NCBI GenBank assembly: GCA_021292165.1
Contig: CM037880.1
Location: 144,414,599-144,478,598 of the forward strand
Length of the DNA stretch: 64,000 nt
Source of the DNA: Shinisaurus crocodilurus
Lineage: Eukaryota; Chordata; Lepidosauria; Squamata; Shinisauridae
Direction: 5' to 3'
Positions 1-11,930 of the stretch are shown piece after piece (the stretch's first letter is position 1; the number at the start of each line of letters is the position of its first letter). The translations under genes were made by a program, and so were the position numbers. The notes beneath the pieces are model-generated. The model was not told where the DNA came from and did not search any database. It was given only the letters and a program-made list of their open reading frames with translations.

Positions 1-151
1 ATCCCACTCACTGCTCTGCCTTGAAAATTGCATATGTTTACCAGTCCCCATAACTCCCTGCTCTGCCTTGAAATTTGCATATGTTTACCGATCCTCATCA
101 CTGCTCTGCCTTGAAATTTGCATATCCTTACTGATCCCTGTCACTGCTCTG
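1..151. repeat. Degenerate tandem repeat, about 3.5 units of 42-48 bp
   Basis: The phrase CTGCTCTGCCTTGAAA recurs at 11, 59 and 101, and the shorter CTGCTCTG again at 144. Each of the first three is followed by a copy of TTGCATAT and a short variable part. Unit length drifts (48, 42, 43 bp), so this is an old minisatellite-like array that probably continues beyond the left edge. Confidence 0.8.
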
Positions 152-170
152 TAACCCATATTTATATCTG

Positions 171-1533
171 ACAGCCTACAATGGGGACCAGTGGAGGGAA
201 GTGACAAGCACGAGGGGGGCGGGGAGCTGGCGGCTGCAGGAGAAGGAGCTTTTCAAGTTGGTGTAATTACTTTGGTAGTATGTGAAGCAGCCTTTTTTTT
301 AAAAAAAAAAAAAGTGTTTGCTAGCAAGGCAAGTGTGGAAGTGGAGGATGAAGATGCCAAGGACATTGACAAGAGAGGGAGATCAGTAAGCTGGGCTAAA
401 TAATAGACAGGAGGTCTTGGGCTCCTAAGCATTTGCGCAAGATCCCGGATATTCATATTTTTTTAAAAAAGGTTTGCGGACATGTTACATAAGGGCTCAG
501 AAAATTACATGCATTTGGCAATCTGATGGGGGGGGAGGGGAGTTTCCCTTGTGAGCTGGCAACCCCAGTGGATCAATGGCAGAAAGAGTGCTGACATAGG
601 GAACAAGGGAATAATGTTTTCCGCCACAAAGGTGCCTCGAATACATGCCAGGAACAGGTGGGAGGGCTGAGGGAGAAACAAGCCATGGCAAGCCTCAGGG
701 CGCCAAATCATCTGTTGGAAATAACAAGCAGCCCACCAACCCACTGTGGCTTAATCTCAGGGTGGTTTAGCATGATGTGCAAACTCGCCCATTGTGATAT
801 ACTGGTGATACAGATGTCAAAGTTGTCCTTGGTGAGATTTCCCTCCTCTTATTCTCCAAACTAAATAGCTTCTTCATTTAGCTTTGTAACTAATTACTTA
901 GAAGTTAGTTATTCATATTTAGCAAGAACTGCCCAATTCAGAGGGAAATGAGAGACATCCCACACATTCTCATCTGAAGACAGTTCGTTTAAATCTAATG
1001 AAATAGATTTTTAGAAATACATTCTCATTTTGGATTACATGATAGATTGGGTGCTGGACATTAGATTTCTCACACTTTCATGTGTTTTCTTTGCTACCCC
1101 ATTACCCAGAGGATCTAATGAGCTTGGATTGATTAATGATATTTAAGGAATGTGCTGGGAAACTAAGGCAGGATTCCAAGGTAATGAAGCATAATATGGC
1201 TGTGCTTTCCACTTGTTTTGAAAAATAAGCCTGCAGTTTATACCAAGTGGTGTGAACTAAATATATGGTGCTCGTTTTTAGCATAAAGCCTGCACAGAAG
1301 GGCGTTTTTTTAAAAGGTGTGTAAATCTTTCTTCCTTTTCACATACACACATCTTCTATGTAATGGTTTTAGTTACGGAAATGTTATCCAAATAGTCTTA
1401 TCTGCTGGATCTACTTTTATTGAGATGGGGTGACTGGTCCAGAATACTTTTAGCCTTCCTGGTTGCAAACAGAGCATGTTTGTGATCTTCTCAGTTGCTT
1501 GTGGCTGGCCATAGTTGTGGACACAGTGCTTGA
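171..1533. other. Non-coding, no recognised element
   Basis: Mostly low-copy AT-rich sequence. A T-run/A-run junction lies at about 292-313 and a G-rich stretch at about 529-541. Short ORFs here (up to 79 aa) have no recognisable motif. I see no repeat family I can name. Confidence 0.5.
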
Positions 1534-1657
1534 GGGTGCAATCCTATGCATGTTTAGACAAAAATAAGTCCTACAATTCCCAAGATCCCTTCAGCCAGCC
1601 ATGCTGGCTGGGAATTGTACAACTTTTTTCTGACTAAACATGCATAGAATTGCACCC
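1534..1657. mobile_element. Palindromic MITE (GGGTGCAATCC family), copy 1
   Basis: The ends are inverted copies of GGGTGCAATCCTATGCATG. The arms continue inward through a shared TTTAGACA / TGACTAAA segment to a centre reading CCAGCCATGCTGGCTGG. Flanks are TTGA and TGAA, which is not a clean duplication. It is about 124 bp with no coding capacity. Three more copies occur in the window. Confidence 0.8.
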
Positions 1658-1867
1658 TGAATGGACATACCTCTAGCAAGTGAAATATTATGCTCCTAAT
1701 ATGGAATAGGGCACGGGGTTGTGTAAATGGCTTAAGCCGGTGACTGTTTTTATAAGACATAACATGTTTCCCTCATTTGATAAGACAAATCCACTTTCTC
1801 TCCTCGATGGCATAATTATGAGAGAGATATTCAATGGAGAGGGATATTCAAGTCCCTCAGAAGATGT

Positions 1868-2315
1868 AGACCCACGGGCCGAGTGATCTTATGTCCCCCT
1901 AGACAGCATCTAGGGGGGTCACAGAGTTGTACAGATTCCTTAATCCAAGGTCAGAGAAAAGCTCCGACCTTGGATCTGGGGATCCATGCTATGGTCCCCC
2001 TCCGTCCCCCCCGCTCTCAGCTGGCGCGGGAAGAAGCATGTTCGCCGTGTCTCCGACCTGGAGAAGGGGTGAAGAGGGCATTCCGAAGGACAGTGAGGGG
2101 AGGGGACTGAGTGTTCCAGCCTCCTTTCCTCCCCATCTGAAGCGCCATAGCTGGTGGCCAAAATCAGCTGTGTAGCTGATTTGCAGGGTGGGAAGAGCGG
2201 TGAAGAAAGATGGCCTCTGCGCTCCTCCTGCCCTGCATAGCATCCCCTTAATCCTCCAAATTCAGAGGGTTACAGGCAGTCCCATTGGATTAGGCCCTAA
2301 GAAGATTAAAAAGCC
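1868..2315. repeat. GC-rich foldback-like segment
   Basis: It contains two local hairpins: CCCCCTAG / CTAGGGGG near 1893-1917 and TCCAAGGTC / GACCTTGGA near 1944-1975. The segment is clearly more GC-rich than its surroundings. It probably derives from a non-autonomous DNA transposon, but I could not fix its ends or family. Confidence 0.4.
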
Positions 2316-2375
2316 AGGATAATTTATAGGTAAAGAAAACACTCAGAATTCCTAGCAAAATTAAGTAATATATAT

Positions 2376-2428
2376 GCATGTGTATATCTTATATGTGTGT
2401 GTGTGTATACACACACACATACATACTT
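2376..2428. repeat. Alternating purine-pyrimidine microsatellite
   Basis: A (TG)n run is followed directly by an (AC)n run, with TATAC at the junction, so the whole tract can fold on itself. Such tracts are prone to length change and could adopt Z-DNA. Confidence 0.85.
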
Positions 2429-2461
2429 TTACATCTCTTTTGTGTTCCTGTCCCAGACTAA

Positions 2462-2544
2462 GAGTGCAATCCTATGCATGTTTAGACAGAAGAAAGTCCT
2501 ACAACTTCCAGCATTCCCCAGCCAGCATGCATAGGATTGCACCC
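2462..2544. mobile_element. Palindromic MITE (GGGTGCAATCC family), copy 2
   Basis: The left end is GAGTGCAATCCTATGCATG and the right end is the complement, CATGCATAGGATTGCACC. The centre is shortened relative to copy 1. Flanks CTAA and CTAA are compatible with a 4-bp target duplication if the terminal base is counted in it. Confidence 0.75.
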
Positions 2545-3086
2545 TAAATTGCACCCTGTGATATGTTTGATCACAGTGCTTCAGATATTCTTGCAAATTT
2601 GCAAGAACCCAATATTAATACTCCTTCATTTTCAGCAAGTAAGTGGACATTTTCTGTGGTGTGGAAAAAATTGTTCCTCCCCCCCCATTTCTTAATAAAA
2701 GCAAGTAACCTTCACAAAACTTCTATTAATTGTAGCAATCAACTTCTCTTCTTCTTTTTCTTAAAAACAAACAAACTGTTTAGATGCAGTTTTTCACTAG
2801 CCAATCCTAAGGGTATTATGACTATCATGATACACTTCCGCAGGATATTTTCAAGTTATTTTGTTGTAAATAGAGTTGATATCCTTATTTCTATAACTAT
2901 CATTTCATCTCTATATTATTCCCTTCTTTGCCTACCTTGTTAGAAGGAGAACTTAATTTTGATAGAGCAGTTGTGTTTACTGTGCTGTCATCTACCATTA
3001 TACTTTGTGACATTTTACAATGTAAAGTTTGCTCCAGAGGTTCTGTCACCCAATAATGTTCAGCTAAAAAAAAAAAAAAGATTTAA
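2545..3086. other. Non-coding, no recognised element
   Basis: It carries an open frame of 126 codons at 2563-2943, but the translation is a low-complexity Phe/Ser/Ile-rich string with no domain and no usable start context, so it is treated as chance. A poly-A run of about 13 sits at 3067-3079, just before the next MITE. Confidence 0.5.
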
Positions 3087-3158
3087 GGGTGCAATCCTAT
3101 GGGGAATGGTGGGAGTTGTAGGACTTTTTTCTGTTTAAATATGCATAGGATTGTGCCC
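3087..3158. mobile_element. Palindromic MITE (GGGTGCAATCC family), copy 3
   Basis: The left end GGGTGCAATCCTATG and right end GCATAGGATTGTGCCC are inverted copies. The element is only about 72 bp, as if an arm was deleted. Flanks are TTAA on the left and TAAA on the right, close to a TTAA target duplication. Confidence 0.75.
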
Positions 3159-6100
3159 TAAATATATATAACTGTATCTTGTATCTAGGGTATGTTCTGG
3201 AAATTAACTTTAACCTCTTTCTAGTATTACTGTTTTTCATTTCAGTACATGTGCTTGTTACTGTCGTCTGGAATTTATTTCTAGTATATGACAAAAAATG
3301 GAAATGGCATATTAATAATATTCTGGAATGCTATAAATGCATTCAAGGATCTGGCCTCTATTGGAGGCAGAATACTGTGATGAAAGCATCATTAGTATTT
3401 TATTAGATTTGTTGTTCTCTTATATTGTGAGAGAAACGGTAGCCAGAACTGCAAGAAACTATTATTGTCTTGCAAGTTTAACCGCAGTTAAAATTAATAC
3501 CATCTTTTAACCACAAGAGGTCATTAAACATTCCTCCATTTCCAAGACAATTTCTTGATTGCTCTTTGAACAATCATGGGGTCAGGAAATTGGTTTCTTT
3601 CCATGTTCAGCCTGTAGCGTAGCCTTACAAAAAGTGCTTTTAAAAATGGTGTAGATATGATAAGTCTTTGTTTGGTAGGAGCATGTGGATTTTTTCTAGC
3701 AGAACAGGAATGTCTATTTGCAGATGAATAAATCAACTGTCACCTGGGAGTGGAAGGCACTCCTTGGTGTAGTATTTAGGTGAATCATTTCCTTGCAATT
3801 TCAATGTCTTAACTTGAACTCATATATATGTATTTGAAATGGCCAGTTGAAAAGTCATGTGGTATGAAGTGTTCTTCCTAATGCAGTATCTGAGGTCAAC
3901 CAAATGTTCTACAAACTTGGCCATAATTATTAATGGAATATTATATTTGATGTGGTATTTTGCTAGTCCCATTTCCCTGGTTTTTATTAATTCATTACTT
4001 ATTAATGTTGTTAAAATCTGAATAAATAATTAATATTATATCATATCTAAATGTCTATAGGTAGCAGATCATAGGCTTGGTTAATGTGTTTCTGCCTACC
4101 TGCCCATCTACCTAAGAATAAAATGGTGCATCTGCTGCAAAATTATTTTGATTTAAAGGATTTTAGAAGTAACAGTTATATTTTGTAAAAAGGACATTTG
4201 ATCTTAATTTTTTTTTTGTTCATGTTAAATAAACATTTTGCTTCTGTGTAAATTGTGTTTGTGCAGTGGGAATAGTATTATTTTTTTAACTTCGGAAAGG
4301 TTTCATCCATTATAAGATAACTGATGTAATTCAAAGGAAGAAATTAGAATGTAAATGAAATTGCTAACATCCATGTACTTGGAGTGAGAAAGCTAGAGAC
4401 AAAATGTGCTTCATTCATTGTTAGCAAGATAATGGGGGAAAGCTGCTTTTTTGACTCTGAGATGACTGCAAAAATAGCCAACTATGGCCATATCAGGCAT
4501 GGAGCTGATCTGCAAATAGTATAATTTAGTTTAGAATTTGATGAATGAATGCAAAAGGAAAGATAAAAACACACATGTCCTGTGGCAGGGGAGATGGGAG
4601 ACCGTCAAAGATGAGTTCACAGCCAAAATAACTGTAGAGTGGTTTCAGAAGTAAATTTGGCCTGCACTGTGAAATAATTTTCTTTAGGTTATACTCTTAT
4701 ATTTGTTGGACAGATTATCATCTGCTCACCTGCCAAGCCACTCTAACAACAGCCATCCTCAAATCTGACACTCCCTGATTAGAGAGCCTTGAAGTTGGCA
4801 CTTCTGCCAGTGTAACACAGCAGCTCACCTGCAGCAGGTGAGGTGGGGCAAGTGGGCAGTCAGAGGTAAGACGTCAAACATGCCAATGGTCTCCCTTCTA
4901 TGAAGCTGTTCATGGAAAAGGAGCCATTTCCTAGTGTTAGTCCCACTCTGCGTCCTGTACTTGCATAATCTGTTCACACATTACATTGACTGAAGACTTA
5001 TGCTGTTTCCACTGGCTTTTCAAAAGAGTGGCGTCCCATGTGGTATGTGTAGTCCCATCTATACTGGTGACTGAGCCTCTTTTACTTTAGCAAACTATAG
5101 CTGTTTTGCACCGTTAGGCAACTGGTCAAACCGTTTTGTATGAATAAGCCTCAGTATTTCTGGTCATCTGCCTACCTTCTATATTTCTTAATTATTAATG
5201 GGAGCCTTTGTATTTCTTTGGTTCTTTATGGTATAGAAATCTCTTTAGTGAACCCTTTCCTTAACTACTGTCTGCTTGTAACTGATGGCTGTAGAAAATC
5301 ATATTATAATCCTAACTATCCCAGATGGGTTTTTTTAATGTACTGTTTTTGCAGAGTCAGAGATATAATGGCCATTACACGTTGCTTCCAGATAATTTCA
5401 TTCCATAGGCTTTTATTAGACTGCCTACATTGTACTTCTCTGAGTGTGCTAGAAGAGTATCATGACTGCAGTTTTTACATTTGCAGACTAGAACGCGCTG
5501 ATCCTAACCATTTCAGAGCAAAAACATCCATATTTACCAAACCTGTCACACATTGAGTCATACTGTCATCTCAATGTGGGGAGACCTCTGTTTTCACACA
5601 TTTGCAGAAAGAGCGAGTAGTTCAGCTGAAAGGCTGCAATGTATGACGGAAGAAGCACTTCCCCAGCAAACCGAAGGCTCTACAGCCATTCCACTGCTAC
5701 TGAGAAACACTGCAGTGATAAGTGAAGAGAGGGACCTCCAGTCATCGTCGTAGCCTCCCTCTCTGCCTATCAAGCTTGATGAACAGTTGACTAGCAAATA
5801 ATATTGGCCACAATTAAACCCATGGTTAAGCATCAGAGTGTGCTTCAAAGCCCAGTTGATTACACTGGCACTTAAGCATGCTTCTTTTTGTGTGGTCAAA
5901 TTATTATTATTTCAACCAGCAGGGAGTTAGTCGTGAAACCTTGTTGGCTTGGACTTTCTAGTTATCCTAACAGAATATACCACCACATGTCAGCATCCCA
6001 CTCTGTATGCTTGTTTATTTGCATATCTGGGCGAATGTGTTTATTTATTTTAAGCATTTATATGCTGCTTTTTAAGCTATGCAGCCTCCCAAAGAGAATG

Positions 6101-6571
6101 GGTGGGTTTGCACGTCACACTACTGAGCACGTCACGTCACGCAAACTTGAGATAGTTTGAAAATTCTTATGTGCTGTTTCGTACTGACTCACAAGCATCT
6201 GATCTTGCAATCCCGTCCAAATGCACTGTTTATCGGAGAAGCTAAATAACAAGATTATAGGAATGTTGTTGTGGTGGTGTTTTTTACAGTAATGTTGAAC
6301 CTCTACTTCAAATCATTAATGCACACACTTCACTCTGGAAACTTTCTTCAGCACCATCCTGTCATCATGAAGGGATTTCTTTCATTTTCTGCTGTCAACG
6401 TTTTAGTAGAAATCTGAGATGAAGGTTTTATTACATCTGAGATTAAGGTTTTAGGTTTTATTACTTTGCCCTAGAAAATGTCAAGCTACAAGAAACTCAG
6501 GACAGATGTTTATATCTTGCTGCGTTTCAAATATTCTTGTTTCTGGAATGTACAGGTTCGTGGCTTTAGGG
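3159..6571. other. 3.4 kb non-coding stretch, no recognised element
   Basis: AT-rich, apparently low-copy sequence. The longest open frame (5140-5556 +, 138 codons) gives a hydrophobic, Cys-rich string with no family resemblance and no clear splice or promoter context. I see no SINE, LINE or inverted-terminal element here, so this is one of the better places to look for conserved non-coding DNA. Confidence 0.5.
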
Positions 6572-6701
6572 CAGGGGTGGGCAACTTGTGGCCCTTCAGA
6601 TGTTTTGGCCTACAACTCCCATCAGCCCTCTGTATTGCTGGTTAGGGCTGATGGGAGTTGTAGGTCAAAACATCTGGAGGGCTACAAGTTGCCCACTCCT
6701 G
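6572..6701. mobile_element. Non-autonomous hAT MITE (palindromic)
   Basis: Terminal inverted repeats are CAGGGGTGGGCAACTTG and CAAGTTGCCCACTCCTG. The flanking 8-mers CTTTAGGG (6564-6571) and CTTTAGAG (6702-6709) match at 7 of 8 positions. A TIR beginning CAGGGGT and an 8-bp target duplication are typical of the hAT superfamily. The arms pair over nearly the full 130 bp and there is no transposase. Confidence 0.9.
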
Positions 6702-6711
6702 CTTTAGAGCT

Positions 6712-6965
6712 ATGAGCAAGTGTGGCGTAGTGGTGAGAGTGTTGGACTGGGACTCGAGAGATCCTGGTTCTAGTTCCCAGTCGGCAATGAAACTCACTGG
6801 GTGACTTTGGGCCAGTCACTGACTCTCAGCCTAACCTACCTCACAGGGTTGTTGTGAGGATAAAATGGAGAGGAGGATTATGTAAGCTGCCTTGGGTTCC
6901 TTGCAGGAAAAAAGGTGGGGTATAAATATAATAAATAAATGATATGATATGATATGATATGATAG
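6712..6965 (+). mobile_element. tRNA-derived SINE with CORE/MIR-like body
   Basis: The head carries an A-box-like TGGCGTAGTGG and a B-box-like GGTTCTAGTTC. The body contains GTGACTTTGGGCCAGTCAC and CCTCACAGGGTTGTTGTGAG, which resemble the CORE/MIR central region. The 3' part reads GGTGGGGTATAAATATAATA, then AATAAATAAAT, then about four (ATGAT) units. It starts about 10 bp after the hAT MITE. Confidence 0.85.
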
Positions 6966-7088
6966 GGTTCAAAAGTTACAGCTGAAGTAAAACAGTCTTA
7001 CTTTTAGGAAAATAACCTTTATTTCGGATTTTGTAAAATAATCATTACACATTCACATTTTGTAATTTTTAGGCACCTCTGTCTAGTT

Positions 7089-7440
7089 CAGGGGTAGGCA
7101 ACATGCTGCCCACAGGCAGCAATACACTCCTGGACCCCTTTCTTGTTGCATGCCAAGGTGCCCTACCCTTCCCACTAAATTTTTTTAAAATAATAATACC
7201 AACAACAACAACACATTTTCTTACAAGCAGCTGGGATTGCTGTGAAATAGGTTTCTGTTGGTGCTTAAAATTGTGGGTTCAGATGAGTTATTTAATGTGT
7301 TTGGGCTCAGAGCCCACCTCTGCCTTGTCATTTGGGCAGGTTACTTGTCCTCTGCCTTGTCAGCCATTTTGTGCTGGTGCCCAGGACAGTTTCTTAGATT
7401 GCCAAATGTGCCCACAGCCCAAAAAGGTTACCTATCCCTG
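7089..7440. mobile_element. Non-autonomous hAT element, 352 bp
   Basis: The left end is CAGGGGTAGGCAAC and the right end GTTACCTATCCCTG, forming an inverted repeat with one mismatch. Flanking 8-mers are GTCTAGTT (7081-7088) and GTCTAATT (7441-7448), a target duplication with one substitution. The interior is not a full palindrome and holds no transposase. The 181-codon frame that crosses it (7103-7648) runs out through the boundary, so it is not a real gene. Confidence 0.9.
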
Positions 7441-7491
7441 GTCTAATTCCTTGATCGCTGTAATAATAGGAAGACAATTATGTGAACAAAA

Positions 7492-7692
7492 GGTTGGATC
7501 CAGCTTTGCCATTGTACCCGTGGAATGGATAACATTGGCATGCCGTCTCCCCTGCTGCACCCTCCAAATCTCTGGAGAGTCCCTTGATCCTCCAAGCAGA
7601 TTTGGAGGGCACACGGGGAGAAAGGACATGGAAGTCCCATCCTGCTAGCGGTATCTGTTCCACAGTGCAACAACAAAGCTGGATCCAACTCC
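7492..7692. mobile_element. Foldback element with GTTGGATCCAGC ends
   Basis: The outer ends GTTGGATCCAGCTTTG and CAAAGCTGGATCCAAC are exact inverted copies. The arms continue through CCTCCAAATCT / AGATTTGGAGG near 7560-7608. Related copies are seen at about 44351 and 55738. It is a non-autonomous DNA transposon; superfamily not determined. Confidence 0.75.
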
Positions 7693-8071
7693 AGGTAATT
7701 ACTGGATTTGTATCCTGCACTTTTCACAAAAACATCAGAGCAGCACACATATCCTAACATGACTTCATCAGTTCAGTAGTCTTCACCAAAGCTATATAAA
7801 AGCCAAACAAGGACATGGAAAAAGCACCGGGGCTGGGATGTGGTTCAATTTTTGTCTGGGAAAAACATTGCATTCTGGGATCCTACAACCCTGTCTGTGT
7901 GGGTGTCATTGTACATTTTTGGTTGCACTTATCTGGTAAACTCTGTTTCTCCTTAAATTTGTACAGCACTCTCTCTCTTTCCATTAATTTTTCCTGATTT
8001 AATCTGATAGATAGACAGATAAAACCCGGATAATTAACCCATGTTTTGTTCTCTTGCTTTTTTATCTACAA
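7693..8071. other. Non-coding, no recognised element
   Basis: It separates the foldback from the triplet microsatellite. No repeat or coding signal was recognised. Confidence 0.4.
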
Positions 8072-8109
<38 letters not shown>

Positions 8110-8176
8110 CATCATCATCATCATCGCCGCCGCCGCCGCCGCCGCCGCCGCTGCTGCTACTACTACTACTACTACT
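8072..8176. repeat. Compound triplet microsatellite (ATT)12(ATC)6(GCC)8(GCT)3(ACT)6
   Basis: Five triplet blocks follow one another without interruption and in the same phase. Every step between blocks involves only transitions (ATT to ATC, ATC to GCC, GCC to GCT, GCT to ACT). It abuts the 3' end of an antisense SINE, so it probably grew from that element's A/T-rich tail. Confidence 0.95.
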
Positions 8177-8310
8177 ACAATTTATATCCTGCCTTTTTCC
8201 ATTTGCAAGGAACCTAAGGCAGCTTACATAATCATCCTCCTTCTGTCCTCACAGCAACCCTGTGAGGTAGGTTAGGCTGAGGGTCAGTGAGTGGCCCATT
8301 TTACTTCCAG
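8177..8310 (-). mobile_element. CORE/MIR-like SINE, 3' part
   Basis: It is the reverse complement of the 3' half of the SINE at 6712: TATATCCTGCCTTTTTCC, GCAAGGAACCTAAGGCAGCT, then CAACCCTGTGAGGTAGG and GGCTGAGGGTCAGTGAG. The tRNA-like head is missing (5' truncated). The tail end lies at 8177 against the microsatellite. Confidence 0.8.
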
Positions 8311-9404
8311 CCATTTCCATGCTCCCACTGTGCTGCCACTGTCATGTATTCCATATTGTATGCCACTGTTACACTACACCGATGAGGCTGCCTGGTTGCT
8401 GCTGGTACACTAGTTTTCATGTGTTTCTAAGATATATGTCTGTGATTTGAGAAATCTAGTCTTCCCAGAGACTAGAGAGACATTATTATTTAATACAAAA
8501 ATGCTATTTAAAACAAAAAGAATGATCAATCATTTCTCTTATGATTAATCTTTGGCATTCAAAACAAATTTCCTCTCTTTCACTTTGATAACAAATCATC
8601 TCGAAGGGTTACATTTCACAAACATCTTACGGTTGAAAAAGTGCAGGAACTGAAATCGGCACAAGAGAGCACTAGAACATCTGAGAAGTACTGAGGAAGA
8701 TGATTCGGGTTCTTGTCAGGGTCTTTCCATAGTTCAAGAGAGCACAAGGCACCACTGAGACAGAAATAACTCAAGGAGGCTTTGATTCATTCAACGAACA
8801 ATGGCTTTTGTTCTGGGCTTCTGTGGAAGAAGCTTGGCATGTCACCATAAGTAAGGCTGTCACAGTACAGCTACTTCCAGAGAATGTCTAACCAAGTTTG
8901 TCATTTGTCTTTCAAAGGAAATGAATGAGATAGACAACACATTCTGCTAAAATCAGCTTATGTTAATATGAATGCCAACTTAATTTAACAAATGCAAAAC
9001 ACATTAGAATTTCTGTGTTCCCCCCCCCCCGGGCTGATTGAAATGGGACTACATCAGTGTGGTTGCTATGAGAAAAAAAAATCTGTTGGGTCCAGGCTTC
9101 ATGTGCTTGTCATCAAGCTTGCTCAGCCAGATGGTCTGGCAAGTATATATGTCAGCCCTGTGCCAGGCTACTGTGCTGTGTTACTTACCATGTAACCTGA
9201 CCAACACATGAGAAGCCAAATCTAAGAGTTACCAAGGTGATGTGCACTCCTGGATGCATGGAAGCTATTTTTCATGGCAACCGCATTACTCTAGTAACTT
9301 CAGAATCGATCCTAAAAGAGAATAAAAAGTGAGTTACAGCAGGAGTATGGACTCTTTTAAAGAGGCATATGAGCCCTACTACTGAAATGTTTGTTCATAT
9401 TGAT
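8311..9404. other. Non-coding, no recognised element
   Basis: It holds an 11-base C run at 9020-9030 ending in GGGC. Open frames are at most 67 codons. No repeat family was identified. Confidence 0.45.
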
Positions 9405-9740
9405 AATCTATTCATATTTAAATCCCACCCTTCCTCACAAGGAGCCCAGGGCGGCTAACAACACAACACATGAACACTATTAAAATCACAACTCTGAAAT
9501 TACAAACAAACAATAAAATACAATAAAACCATAACTGCAACACCGGAAAATAGATACAACATTTGTACCAGAAACTTGTACAAATAAATATGTCTTTACC
9601 TAGCTTCTGAATGGCAACAGCATGGAAGGGAGTTCCAAAGTCAGGGTGCCACCACTGAGAAGGCTCTGTCATATGTGGTAGCCCCACAGGCCACATTCCT
9701 CAAGGACACCACAAACAAAGTCTCCCTGATCAGTAGTGGG
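9405..9740 (-). mobile_element. L2/CR1-type LINE 3' fragment
   Basis: Reading on the minus strand, it has the layout of the other LINE tails in this window: a degraded C-terminal coding region ending near GGAACTCCCTTCCATGC, then an A/T-rich 3' UTR, then GCCGCCCTGGGCTCCTTG. It is degenerate and lacks upstream reverse-transcriptase sequence. Confidence 0.65.
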
Positions 9741-11930
9741 GAAGGTGGTACAGTATCACATAGATCTAGAGAACAGACCTATTTGTGCCAGATGGAATTT
9801 CCATGAGTAGAATCTGATTATAATCATAAGGTTCATAAGGCTCACTCCATTCTTTCACAGGATGCCTCGGGCAACTATAGAAAGGAGCACTACTTCTCTA
9901 TGGATGGGTGGAAAATCCTGAATGAGTGGAGGATAACTCTGGAATACCCTTGCACAGCTTCACTGAATATCACTTTTGGGGCTATGTGCTCCTGAACAAA
10001 AAAAAAAAAGTGTGTGAACAGTAAAGCAGTGATTAACCCACACAGGAGTACCTGTGACTCTGAGCCTCTGTTAATGTGAATACAGCCACATTCAAATACT
10101 GATGGAGATGTATTTGGGAATAGAGTACAAGAAGACTTTAAAGAAGTCAACGGGATGTTTTCTGCTGCTTTTATAAAGAATGAGATCTATGCTGTCAATT
10201 TCAATGTGAAATTCAAACCAGGCAAACTTTAGAACCATCACTATGTTATATATTCACTGTAAGAAATTGTTCGGACCTTGCAAATAGTTTGGTGGAAATC
10301 GTGTATTAAATGAAAAAGGCAGTGTCCGAAGAGAAGATGGGAATGATGAGATTACTGACACAACTAGTGAGTGAAGTAATTTATCTTATTCAGTACAAGT
10401 TGAAAGGCACCTTGTCTGTGATCCTAGACTGCACAGTTATCATTTGTGTCAAAAACAGCTGTCATCTTGAGGTTGGCTAAGAAACAATTTTGGATTCATT
10501 CCCGTGAATGACACAAGTTGAACATTTCCAGAAACATATCTATACCCTAGGAGGAATATATTTTAGGGAATACTAAAAGGCCTAGCCAGCACATGAAGTG
10601 GAGCATAGATCGAAAGAAAACATGCTCACCCCCCACCATGCTTTTAGCCCTCGTGTGAGTGTGAGCAGATTGAATACCTGCATAGAGCTAGAGAGAATGT
10701 GTGTCAAGAACTCCATTTTCTTTTTGTGTTCTAGCAGTTTGTAACCTCCCATTTTGCAAAGGCAGGGGCTGCACATAGTGGGTACACCACCTGTATGTGT
10801 GTTATTTCGTGATGTCTGTAGCCGCAAGGTCAGAACAAGGCCGAGTTAACAGCTGCATTCCTGTGGGAACTCTCAGCCTCCTTGTGATTGGCTACCAGGG
10901 ATCATCTTAGAGTTAACGGGGCCTTGTGCACATACCGTAACTAGGATGGTTACAGCTGCCCATTGTCTTTGTCGTCTTCTTCGTTTTGCCTTTGCTTTGG
11001 ACTGCCAAGTATTTCTGTCTGGGCCCTGTGTGAACCCAGGATTATTTCTGCAAGGACAATTTTCAGCTGCGTAACAGAATTCAGTTCACAGGAAATGAAC
11101 TGAACCACTTTTTGCTGCCTATCTGCAGCATTCTCAGTTTGGTAGGCAGGGTGCATAAGGGATGGTGATACATATCCTTGGTGAACCGTCCTTTCAACTT
11201 TTCTCCACAGAAAGCATGTCCCCTTCAGCTATTTCTAAACCCATGTTGGATTCTCCAAAAAGACTTTCTATTTTATGCCTTGTTCAGTTTTTAAGCAGGG
11301 ATTTTAGCTGGGATTATTTTGAGCCACCGTTTAGCTCTGTTTACGCAGCCGCGATCCCACCCCTTCCGAGCCCAAGGGGATTGCACATGGGAGGGGATTG
11401 TATAGCACCAAGCCCTAACCCTTAGCATGCCCGGCCTCCCTGTGTTGAAGGATATGTCCACATAATGGTCTACTCACATAGACACCCAACTGTGTGTACA
11501 GTACTTGATCTGGTGTGCAGATCTTGGAGTCAGTGCCTATACATATAGGAAGTTTTGCAGATGTAGGCTTCTTACCACAGTTTTGCAGATGTAGGAGGAA
11601 GGGCTTCTTACCACAGTCTTTATCCACATTTTAAAAATCTTTGAAAATCCACACAAGGATCCAGTTTGTAATCTTGTTTTCTTCTTTTGGAGGGAATACT
11701 TTTTTAAGTGTATATGATTTTTGAATGGAAAATTGATTTTGAACAGCAAATTAAGGTTGTCTTTTCATTGATTTTTGTTCATTTGTTTTATTTCTTGTAA
11801 AGCTTCCCTGGGAAAAACAAACTTTTTAAGGGGTGGAATACTAATCTTATAATGAATAAATAAATTCTATCCAGTTTCTGGAAAACTGAAAAATCTCTTC
11901 TTGATTCATTTTCAATGATAATTGAGTAGT
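9741..11930. other. 2.2 kb non-coding stretch, no recognised element
   Basis: A 12-base A run lies near 9998-10009, and an imperfect direct repeat of AGTTTTGCAGATGTAGG occurs at about 11550 and 11580. Open frames reach only 87 codons and show no domain. Confidence 0.45.

Noticed and set aside
1..151. CRISPR-like array
   Set aside because: Repeats and spacers are not distinct, unit length drifts, and the DNA is clearly vertebrate. It is an ordinary degenerate minisatellite.
2563..2943. 126-codon frame
   Set aside because: Low-complexity translation with no domain and no splice or promoter context.
5140..5556. 138-codon open frame
   Set aside because: It has no motif, promoter, splice signals or codon bias. 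A frame of this length is expected by chance in 64 kb read in six frames.
7103..7648. 181-codon open frame
   Set aside because: It starts inside a hAT element, crosses its right boundary and ends inside a separate foldback, so it cannot be one gene.
8046..8275. Open frames rich in Ile/Ala/Thr and Leu/Ser/Pro
   Set aside because: They are direct translations of the compound triplet microsatellite.
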